Below the pieces are notes generated by a model. The model was given only the letters and a program-made list of their open reading frames with translations, did not search any database and was not told the origin of the DNA. Below, piece by piece: positions 1 through 4,926 of a DNA stretch of 5,893 nucleotides (the first letter of the stretch is position 1; the number at the start of each line of letters is the position of its first letter). The DNA comes from Hadesarchaea archaeon. GTDB taxonomy: Archaea; Hadarchaeota; Hadarchaeia; Hadarchaeales; Hadarchaeaceae. Location of the stretch: assembly GCA_003661465.1 (NCBI GenBank), contig QMWE01000063.1:1-5893 (forward strand). The letters run 5' to 3'. The position numbers and the translations under genes were made by a program.

Positions 1-2
1 AC

Positions 3-1094
3 ATAGATGCCTCGGAGACGGTGAACTGGAACAACGGGGCTGGATTCGAGCCGGTTGGAACTAGCGACAACCCGTTCACGGGGAGCCTCGACGGGCACGG
101 ATATGTGATCAAAAACTTGTACATAAACAGGCCTGATACAAATAATGTTGGACTTTTCGGCTACGCAAAGCCGAAAATCATCAAAAATCTTGGACTTGTA
201 GATGTAAACATTATAGGTTACGGCAATACGGGAGGACTTGCAGGATATGTTGGAGGAAGCAGTAGTTCGATAACCGTTGACAACTGCTATTCGACTGGGT
301 CTGTAACAGGATATGACGCAGTGGGTGGACTTGTCGGGAGCCTCTATAGGGGAGGTATAAATCACTCATATTCGTCATGTTTTGTGACAGGTTACAGCTG
401 TGTCGGAGGGCTTGTGGGACACGCAGAAAGCAGCTTAATCTCACAGTCGTTTTCCGCAGGCTCCGTGAGCGGTAGTTTATACACAGGGGGACTTGTCGGA
501 AAGAACTACTATTATGCACATGTCTCTAACTGTTATTCCTCTGGGCCAGTAACCGGCGATAGAAGGGTAGGTGGGCTTGTGGGATTTAATTTCTGCGCAT
601 TTATTTCTGCTTCTTATTCAACTGGTTCAGTTACCGGTGAGATTAATGTTGGCGGGCTCGTCGGGACGAATGACGGTGGAACAGTGTTCGGTGGAAGAGT
701 GTCCAACTGCTACTCGACTAGTTCGGTTAGCGGCAGTTTGCGGGTGGGCGGGCTCGTCGGGACGAATAATGGTAGAACAGTGTCCAACTGCTACTCAACA
801 GGCACTGTTAGCGGTAGGTATTATGTGGGCGGGCTCGTCGGGTTTGATTGGTGTGGAACAATCGTCAACTCCTTTTGGGACGTGGAAACCTCTGGCCAGA
901 GAACGAGCGCCGGCGGAACCGGCAAGACCACGGAGAACATGAAGGACGTGCGGACGTACACGGACCCTGACTGGAGCGAAGGGCTTGACGAGCCATGGGA
1001 CTTCGTCGGAGATCCGTACGAGGACAATGAAAATGGAGATGTCTGGGATATCGATCCTGGGCTGAACGAGGGATATCCATATTTGAACAGCTAG
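3..1094 (+). CDS. GLUG-repeat beta-helix protein, 5'-truncated by window edge
   Basis: The frame is open from the window edge to TAG at 1092-1094. A GTG at 21 exists, but coding-like residues (IDASET) precede it, so the true start lies outside the window and any signal peptide or membrane segment cannot be seen. Numbering from that GTG, residues 1-42 are the typical lead-in of GLUG proteins (WNNGAGFEPVGT, then FTGSLDGHGY). Residues 43-274 hold nine repeat cores, one degenerate (VGLFG) and eight GGLxG (mostly VGGLVG), spaced mostly 27 residues apart, with NCYSTGSVxG-like strands between. Residues 284-355 are the usual closing segment (SFWDVETSG, TGKTTENMKD, PWDFVG, WDIDPG, GYPYL). The chain stops two residues later, so there is no C-terminal anchor. 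Such repeats are predicted to form a right-handed beta-helix, and the proteins are generally extracellular, with adhesion or surface roles proposed. Ligand and function are unknown. The family call is secure, the role is not. Confidence 0.9.
   Translation: MDASETVNWNNGAGFEPVGTSDNPFTGSLDGHGYVIKNLYINRPDTNNVGLFGYAKPKIIKNLGLVDVNIIGYGNTGGLAGYVGGSSSSITVDNCYSTGSVTGYDAVGGLVGSLYRGGINHSYSSCFVTGYSCVGGLVGHAESSLISQSFSAGSVSGSLYTGGLVGKNYYYAHVSNCYSSGPVTGDRRVGGLVGFNFCAFISASYSTGSVTGEINVGGLVGTNDGGTVFGGRVSNCYSTSSVSGSLRVGGLVGTNNGRTVSNCYSTGTVSGRYYVGGLVGFDWCGTIVNSFWDVETSGQRTSAGGTGKTTENMKDVRTYTDPDWSEGLDEPWDFVGDPYEDNENGDVWDIDPGLNEGYPYLNS
147..842 (+). repeat. GLUG repeat array within the coding sequence (period about 81 nt)
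   Basis: Repeat cores start near 147, 228, 321, 402, 483, 567, 648, 744 and 825. Most intervals are 81 or 84 nt (27 or 28 codons); the exceptions are 93 nt (228 to 321) and 96 nt (648 to 744). The last three cores are spelled with the identical 15 bases GGCGGGCTCGTCGGG (651-665, 747-761, 828-842), while the earlier cores encode the same residues with different codons (for example GGA CTT GTC). The 3' repeats therefore look younger or recently homogenised. Confidence 0.85.
675..704 (+). repeat. 15-nt imperfect tandem duplication inside a GLUG repeat
   Basis: Unit 1 (675-689, GGTGGAACAGTGTTC) and unit 2 (690-704, GGTGGAAGAGTGTCC) match at 13 of 15 positions. The next repeat has only one copy (771-785). 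The extra unit adds exactly five codons and explains why this repeat is 32 rather than 27 residues long. The reading frame is kept. Confidence 0.75.
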
Positions 1095-1146
1095 GATGAA
1101 CACCGCACCCATAATTTTAGAGCGAGATGTGCTTGAAAGGAAGACG

Positions 1147-1154
1147 GTTTTTAT
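1147..1154 (+). promoter_or_regulatory. TATA-like box for fdrA
   Basis: A T-rich GTTTTTAT follows a purine-rich stretch (GAAAGGAAGACG, 1135-1146) that could act as a BRE. Its centre is about 34 nt before the ATG at 1185, so transcription starting about 26 nt downstream would leave a leader of only some 8 nt. No SD motif is present between 1155 and 1184. The match to an archaeal TATA consensus is only moderate. Confidence 0.45.
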
Positions 1155-1184
1155 CCCCAACACCTAACCAATTTAGGACGTTAC

Positions 1185-2384
1185 ATGGAGGCCGTGGTAA
1201 TCTCGACATCGGGGGCTCAAGCTGTAGCGGACGCAAGGGAAGCCATTTGTGCTGGAAAAAATGTGATCATTTTAAGCAAGGGTTTCACGGTTGCCGAGGA
1301 AATCGAACTTAAACGGAAAGCATCTTCCGCAAAAACAATCCTGCTGGGTCCTGGATGTGGGACCTCTCTTTTATATGGAAAGGGATTTGGGGTCTGGAAC
1401 TCGGTCAAGAAAGGTCCTATAGGGTTAATATGTACGCATGGAAGTGGACTTCGAGAACTCTCGTGTCTGGTAGACGATGTTGGAGTCTCGCATGCACTTG
1501 GTGTGGGTCCACGTGATATGTCTCAAGCAGTAGGAGCCACAGGAACCCTCTCCGCACTAAAATTTCTCGAAAAAGATGAGAATACTGACGTGATTGTGGT
1601 GGCAGGTCCTGCCCCAAGTACCAGTATCTCGCGGAAGATAATGGATAGCATCAAAAACCTGAGAAAACCGGCTGTGATGTGTTTCCTCGGCGCGACTCAA
1701 CTTAAATCCAAGAAAGCACCCCTAGCAAAAACGCTCGAGGAGGCTGCAGATTTCGCTTTATCCATTCACCGCGGAGAGGAACCAAGATTGGGGACCTACA
1801 CGTTGGAATCAGAACATGAAATCGTCATCGAGCAGGAGCGCGCGAAATTGGGCTATGGACAACGCTATGTTCGCGGATTATATTCTGGGTGGATGTTATG
1901 TACTGAAGCCCAGATAGTTCTTCAGGATCTCATTGGAACTGTGCGATCAAACGTGCCCCTGAAACCCAGGCTCCGCCTGCCGGATCCCAGATCCAGCCGC
2001 GGGCACGCCTGTATAGACATAGGGGCTCTGGAATCGCCAACGCAGCAACCTGCGGTGAACCTTGATGGGCAACGCATGCGCATTCTCAAAGAAGCGAGAG
2101 ACTGGGAGATCGGGACACTCGTTTTAGACGTGGTGCTAGGCCATGGCGCTCACCCGGATCCAAGCCAAGTGATATCAGAAGCTGTGAGCGAAGCTAAAAG
2201 GATCGTCGAGAAAAACATGGGATACCTAAGTGTCATTGCTTCGATTGCTGGAACTAAGGGAGATCCCCAAGACCTCACATCCCAGCGCAGAAAACTGGAG
2301 AGAGCTGGAGTGGTAATAGCAAGGTCCAACGCTAGCGCGGCACGTATGGCGGCTGCTATAGTTCAAAGGAAGAGCAAGATCTAA
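1185..2384 (+). CDS. fdrA: FdrA-family acyl-CoA synthetase-like protein, short N-terminus
   Basis: This 399-residue protein resembles E. coli FdrA and the succinyl-CoA synthetase alpha fold. Residues 1-75 form a CoA-binding-like segment with GPGCGT at 55-60. Residues 76-195 are ligase-like (GLICTHGSGLRELS at 80-93, GVGPRDMSQAVG at 106-117). Residues 226-399 are the FdrA-specific C-terminal part (VRGLYSGWMLCTEA at 229-242, LVLDVVLGHGAHPDP at 312-326, AGTKGDPQ at 355-362). The GHAGA-type phosphohistidine loop of true succinyl-CoA synthetase is not seen, as is usual for FdrA. E. coli FdrA is about 555 residues; here roughly the first 110 are absent, and an in-frame stop at 1134-1136 leaves no room for them. 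In E. coli, FdrA has been linked to oxamate transcarbamylase of anaerobic allantoin breakdown, with AllG and AllH; neither partner is in view. ATG 1185 fits a near-leaderless promoter. The family call is firm; the substrate is unknown. Confidence 0.85.
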   Translation: MEAVVISTSGAQAVADAREAICAGKNVIILSKGFTVAEEIELKRKASSAKTILLGPGCGTSLLYGKGFGVWNSVKKGPIGLICTHGSGLRELSCLVDDVGVSHALGVGPRDMSQAVGATGTLSALKFLEKDENTDVIVVAGPAPSTSISRKIMDSIKNLRKPAVMCFLGATQLKSKKAPLAKTLEEAADFALSIHRGEEPRLGTYTLESEHEIVIEQERAKLGYGQRYVRGLYSGWMLCTEAQIVLQDLIGTVRSNVPLKPRLRLPDPRSSRGHACIDIGALESPTQQPAVNLDGQRMRILKEARDWEIGTLVLDVVLGHGAHPDPSQVISEAVSEAKRIVEKNMGYLSVIASIAGTKGDPQDLTSQRRKLERAGVVIARSNASAARMAAAIVQRKSKI

Positions 2385-2520
2385 ACGGACGTGACATCCG
2401 CACATGGGACAAATAGGACCTCAAGAGTTTGTGAGATGCTCCCCCAATAATACTTCTGTGGTTCCTTGTGGTAAGCGGAGAACCGCCTCTTAAATCATGT
2501 CCGGGCCAGCTGCGTCCGTT
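2384..2520. other. Intergenic gap between convergent genes with possible long-range stem
   Basis: The gap between the fdrA stop and the end of the YgjP-like gene holds no convincing ORF, no tRNA and no T-run terminator. AACGGACG (2384-2391, overlapping the fdrA stop) is exactly complementary to CGTCCGTT (2513-2520), with two possible G-U pairs inside. Nested within are GGACA/TGTCC (2407-2411/2498-2502), CTCA/TGAG (2420-2423/2432-2435), and GCGG-AGAA-CCGC (2475-2486). A structured RNA or a bidirectional 3' end is possible, but chance pairing is not excluded. Confidence 0.2.
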
Positions 2521-2528
2521 CTGCCTCT

Positions 2529-3017
2529 TTATTGGAGAACTTGTACCTTACTCAAAAGATCCGATCGCTCAACGAGATGCCAGTATTTTCTGAGTGATCG
2601 ATCCAGTTCCTGAAAATTTCCGAACTCGTTACGCATGAGCTCCCGGAACCTCCTCCCATGGTTTTTTTCCCTCAGATGTGCAACCTCATGCCACGCGATG
2701 TATCGGATGAGATGCTTGGGAAGAGATATGAGACGGAGATTGAAGTTTAGATTTCCGTTGATCGAGCATGACCCCCACCTACTTCGCTGTTTTCTTATAG
2801 TTATACGATTGAACTTCACGCCCAATTTTTTCGCGTATTCTTGAACTAAAGATTCGAGCTCGAAAAACAATCTCCCCCGTAGTACTCGTTCAAGTCGCCT
2901 AAGATGGTTTGGCTTCTCTGGATCCAATTCAACGATTTTTTTATCGAAATCAACTATTAGCGACCGGCTTCTTCGAACCTCAAACCTCTCTCCGAAGATG
3001 AAAAGCTCAGAACTCAT
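2529..3017 (-). CDS. YgjP-like (DUF45) zinc metallohydrolase
   Basis: From the ATG at 3017 the protein has 162 residues, close to the size of E. coli YgjP (about 167), so it is a complete stand-alone domain. The family core is clear: a basic RSRWGSCS block at 78-85, then NFNLRLISLPKHLIRYIAWHE leading into HEVAH at 110-114 (HExxH zinc site with catalytic Glu111), and His120 in REKNHGRRF as the likely third zinc ligand. The family is related to SprT/WLM metallopeptidases; E. coli YgjP is described as a UTP pyrophosphatase, so the substrate may be a nucleotide rather than a protein. No signal peptide is seen, so it is cytoplasmic. A GTG at 3032 would add five residues (MVGLN) but lies only about 8 nt from the TATA core, so ATG 3017 with a leaderless transcript is preferred. 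It is divergent from the HAD gene and convergent with fdrA. Family confidence is high, activity uncertain. Confidence 0.9.
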   Translation of the reverse strand: MSSELFIFGERFEVRRSRSLIVDFDKKIVELDPEKPNHLRRLERVLRGRLFFELESLVQEYAKKLGVKFNRITIRKQRSRWGSCSINGNLNFNLRLISLPKHLIRYIAWHEVAHLREKNHGRRFRELMRNEFGNFQELDRSLRKYWHLVERSDLLSKVQVLQ

Positions 3018-3035
3018 GTTCAGCCCGACCACACA

Positions 3036-3044
3036 TTAATATAA
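3036..3044. promoter_or_regulatory. Shared near-palindromic TATA core for divergent genes
   Basis: TTAATATAA on the plus strand reads TTATATTAA on the minus strand, so either orientation resembles an archaeal TATA box. Its centre (3040) is 30 nt before the HAD ATG at 3070 and 23 nt before the YgjP-like ATG at 3017, both within the range for leaderless transcription. It argues against the alternative upstream starts (TTG 3058 on plus, GTG 3032 on minus). A second AT-rich run (3048-3058) could contribute on the minus strand. Confidence 0.6.
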
Positions 3045-3069
3045 GTGAAAAAAATATTTGTTGATACAT

Positions 3070-3720
3070 ATGGTGAAAATTATTTCATTTGATCTGGACG
3101 GGACCCTGATAAACTGGGACTTTGCAAACTCGCTCTGGTTTGAGGGGATGTCGAGACGTTATGCTCAAAGGTGGGGAATAGACAATGAAAAAGCGTTGAG
3201 GGAAGTCACCAGCAGATATGACGGTGTTGGGATGGAGCGGATTGAATGGTACGATATCAGATACTGGTGGAAAGAATTCGATCTACCCGGGGATTGGCGG
3301 GAACTCGTATCAGAATGCAGGCCCAATATTAAGACGTATCCAGAGGTACATGAAGTCCTGGAAAAGCTCAGTCGAAGGTTCGAGGTGATAGTAATAACAA
3401 ATGGAGCTAGGGAATTAGCAGAAGTGGAGATAGAGCAATCGGGGATTGGAAGATATTTGAAGAGGGTTTTTTCCGCCACCTCTGACTTCGGACTTGTGAA
3501 AAAAACAGGGGCATTTTACTCCGAAGTTTTGAAAAGGGTGGGCACCGCCCCGCACGAAATCGTCCATGTGGGTGACAACTGGATTTTTGACTATCTAGCA
3601 CCTAAGGAAACCGGGATCAAGGCATTTTTCTTGGATCGAGACGGAAAACGTTCTGGAAAAGATGTGGTCAAGGATTTAAGAGAGTTTTCAAACACTATTT
3701 TGATGGATCGACAAACCTGA
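3070..3720 (+). CDS. HAD-superfamily phosphatase
   Basis: This 216-residue protein carries all four HAD motifs. Motif I is FDLDGTL (nucleophile Asp8, general acid Asp10). Motif II is VIVITNG (Thr110). Motif III is a lysine at 144 or 145 (LVKKTG). Motif IV is VGDNWIFDYLAPKETG (Asp169, Asp174, Mg2+ binding). Residues about 18-85 form a helical C1 cap rich in aromatics (ERIEWYDIRYWWKEF), placing it with the HAD-IA phosphoglycolate-phosphatase/haloacid-dehalogenase-like group. Asp at motif I +2 favours phosphohydrolase over dehalogenase. No signal peptide is present. An in-frame TTG at 3058 would add four residues, but the TATA core at 3036-3044 predicts transcription starting around 3066, so ATG 3070 is chosen. 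It is the first gene of a likely operon with the DUF89 gene 48 nt downstream. The substrate cannot be told from sequence; phosphorylated sugars or cofactor by-products are typical for the group. Confidence 0.9.
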   Translation: MVKIISFDLDGTLINWDFANSLWFEGMSRRYAQRWGIDNEKALREVTSRYDGVGMERIEWYDIRYWWKEFDLPGDWRELVSECRPNIKTYPEVHEVLEKLSRRFEVIVITNGARELAEVEIEQSGIGRYLKRVFSATSDFGLVKKTGAFYSEVLKRVGTAPHEIVHVGDNWIFDYLAPKETGIKAFFLDRDGKRSGKDVVKDLREFSNTILMDRQT

Positions 3721-3759
3721 TCGGGAGCATCGATATTTCGATCTCACGTGTACTTGGGT

Positions 3760-3765
3760 GGAGGT
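3760..3765 (+). promoter_or_regulatory. Shine-Dalgarno motif of the DUF89 gene
   Basis: GGAGGT, within GGGTGGAGGTTTC, lies three nt before ATG 3769 (four if GGAGG is taken as the core). It lies downstream of the alternative GTG at 3748, which it therefore cannot serve, and so decides the start. The spacing is a little short. Confidence 0.7.
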
Positions 3766-3768
3766 TTC

Positions 3769-4593
3769 ATGAAAGCCGGACCTGAATGTGAAGCATGTTT
3801 GCGAAAACTCATGCGCCAAGTAGCTGACCTCGCTACGTCCGACCCGGAACTCAGAAACCAAATCGAAAACGAGATATCCCGAATAATGAGTGGATTCTCT
3901 ACAAACGTCGTTCCACCCGACCTGTCAAATGAGTTTCACCGGGCAAGCAGGGCCATATCCAAAAACCCAGATCCATTTCGGGAGCAGAAACTGGTTGAAT
4001 TGGAAAAAGCGAGGCAAGCATTTTCTAGGATAAAGCTGGGTGAGGATCTGAGAAGTGTCGTGGAAGTTGCTGCAGTGGGAAATTCTGTAGACTTTTTCAT
4101 CGATCCCAACAGTTTGGACCACGAATTTTTGAGGAGACCAAAATTTGGCATTGACCACATATCAGAACTCGAAAAGAAAATAGACCATGCGGACGATGTA
4201 CTTTACCTTGCTGATAATGCCGCCGAAGTGTTTTTCGACATCCCATTTCTGAAGTTCTTAAATAAAAAGACGAGAGTTGGATATGTTGTGAAGGAAGCAC
4301 CGGTCCAGAACGATTTGAGCATCGGAGACATCCAGCAAGCCGGTATCGAACTTCCTGTGGAAGTGCTTACAGCTCCACCAACAGTAGGTTTTTATCCTCA
4401 CCTGGCCTCTCAAGCGCTTAGGAAAAGATTTCAGAGGGCAGATCTGGTGGTGGCGAAGGGGATGGGAAACTACGAGACATTAACTGAGCTGCCCCAAGAA
4501 GGCCGGTTTTTCTACGTGATCAAGGCCAAATGCCTCCCGGTAGCCAGAAATCTGGGGATATCTCCCGGAGATTACGTGGCATTATTGCAGTAG
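3769..4593 (+). CDS. DUF89/ARMT1-type metal-dependent damage-control phosphatase
   Basis: The 274-residue protein matches the archaeal stand-alone DUF89 family (COG1578). Residues 1-14 have the characteristic start GPECEAC (Cys7 and Cys10, a CxxC pair). A helical region follows (15-95), then VGNSVDFF (103-110), YLADNAAEVFFD (146-157, with the metal-binding Asp149-Asn150), VVKEAPVQND (173-182), VAKGMGNYETL (228-238) and KAKCLPVA (252-259, third conserved Cys255). Members use a divalent metal such as Mn2+, Co2+ or Ni2+ to hydrolyse phosphate esters; characterised relatives act on damaged or surplus sugar phosphates and on 4'-phosphopantetheine derivatives. DNAAE departs slightly from the common DNAGE/DNCGE. 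The protein is cytoplasmic and apparently full length. An SD motif at 3760-3765 fixes ATG 3769 rather than GTG 3748. It follows the HAD phosphatase by 48 nt, with no TATA box of its own evident, so they are probably co-transcribed. The substrate is unknown. Confidence 0.88.
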   Translation: MKAGPECEACLRKLMRQVADLATSDPELRNQIENEISRIMSGFSTNVVPPDLSNEFHRASRAISKNPDPFREQKLVELEKARQAFSRIKLGEDLRSVVEVAAVGNSVDFFIDPNSLDHEFLRRPKFGIDHISELEKKIDHADDVLYLADNAAEVFFDIPFLKFLNKKTRVGYVVKEAPVQNDLSIGDIQQAGIELPVEVLTAPPTVGFYPHLASQALRKRFQRADLVVAKGMGNYETLTELPQEGRFFYVIKAKCLPVARNLGISPGDYVALLQ

Positions 4594-4598
4594 GAGGT
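4593..4598 (+). promoter_or_regulatory. SD-like GGAGGT overlapping the DUF89 stop codon
   Basis: The last base of TAG (4593) begins a perfect GGAGGT. Six nt further (4605) sits ATT, not ATG, in the coding-like frame listed as a possible decayed gene. The spacing is ideal for archaeal initiation, but a chance match cannot be excluded. Confidence 0.35.
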
Positions 4599-4604
4599 CC
4601 AAAA

Positions 4605-4880
4605 ATTTACAAAACCATCAGCGAAAAAGCCCCTAGTTTCGATCGGGAGTGGGTCTCGGCACACGGCATCCTAGGCAGGGCGTTCGCGGACCAACAACAC
4701 GATGATTGATAGGGCCCGTTCGGAGGAGGAAAACTCCTTGCAAAGATTGTTAACGGAGCGGTGGCACGCCCCTCAGAGATTTGCTTCCAAGAATCCCCTG
4801 AATCTATTCGCGAGAAGTATCAACGTAGTGTCCCTCCTCCCCCTCGCGTGCGCAGGGAGACTCCCAACCGCAGAAGTTAA
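4605..4880 (+). pseudogene. Possible small or decayed gene behind the DUF89 gene
   Basis: The frame from ATT 4605 encodes 34 residues of normal-looking composition (beginning IYKTISEKAPSFDREW, later GILGRAFADQ), then TGA at 4707 and TAG at 4710. The same frame then continues open for 55 codons (GPFGGGKLLAKIVNGA, later SPESIREKYQR, ending proline- and arginine-rich) to TAA at 4878. A perfect SD motif lies six nt before the ATT. Three readings are possible: a 34-residue protein with a rare ATT start, a pseudogene that has lost its ATG and gained two stops, or non-coding DNA that is open by chance. I recognise no family in either half, and no function is proposed. Confidence 0.25.
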
Positions 4881-4907
4881 AAATCAAACAGCTATAGAGT
4901 TTAAAAA
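4875..4907 (+). promoter_or_regulatory. AT-rich candidate promoter region of trxB
   Basis: Two TATA-like stretches occur: AGTTAAAAATC (4875-4885), which would place the transcript start near 4905 and keep the GGTGA motif in a leader of about 22 nt, and TTTAAAAA (4900-4907), which would start transcription around 4930, practically at the start codon. The first fits better with use of the SD motif. The choice cannot be settled from sequence. Confidence 0.35.
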
Positions 4908-4916
4908 CACCATTAA

Positions 4917-4921
4917 GGTGA
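4917..4921 (+). promoter_or_regulatory. Shine-Dalgarno motif of trxB (decides the ACG start)
   Basis: GGTGA, a common archaeal SD core, lies five nt before ACG at 4927. The GTG inside it (4918) is in the same frame but is followed at once by AGC TAA, so it cannot start trxB as the sequence stands. Confidence 0.6.
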
Positions 4922-4926
4922 GCTAA

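Larger units (their letters stand above)
4594..4926. other. 333-nt gap between the DUF89 gene and trxB, no confident gene
   Basis: No tRNA, CRISPR or clear terminator was found on either strand. The stretch contains an SD-like motif at its left end, a coding-like frame with two consecutive stops (4605-4880), several AT-rich candidate promoter elements near 4875-4907, and an SD motif for trxB at 4917-4921. An ATG-started frame (4702-4926, 74 codons) also exists; it has no SD, no recognisable domain and a Leu/Arg/Ser-rich composition, so it is not called as a gene. It shares the trxB frame and is separated from it by one TAA. Confidence 0.6.

Noticed and set aside
211..519. Minus-strand open frame opposite the GLUG gene
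   Set aside because: It is a by-product of the repeated coding sequence; the plus-strand frame has unmistakable GLUG repeats.
147..842. Regularly spaced repeats as a CRISPR-like array
   Set aside because: The roughly 81-nt period is coding, imperfect and in frame throughout; there are no identical repeats with unique spacers.
571..942. Plus-strand open frame with its own internal repeats
   Set aside because: Its repeats are simply the GLUG repeats read in another frame, since the period is a multiple of three.
1127..1312. ATG-started frame overlapping the start of fdrA, as a source of its missing N-terminus
   Set aside because: It lies out of frame with fdrA, is only 61 codons long, and its residues do not resemble the FdrA N-terminal region.
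3058..3069. TTG start extending the HAD protein by four residues
   Set aside because: The predicted transcript start (about 3066) lies downstream of it, and the HAD motif I needs no such extension.
4640..4720. Possible tRNA because of TTCGATC- and GTTCG-like strings
   Set aside because: No acceptor stem, anticodon arm or paired T-arm could be built around these strings on either strand.
4702..4926. ATG-started 74-codon frame just before trxB and in the same frame
   Set aside because: It has no SD, no recognisable domain and a skewed Leu/Arg/Ser composition. It overlaps another frame that looks at least as coding-like. It ends at the TAA next to the trxB ACG, so a fusion would need stop readthrough.
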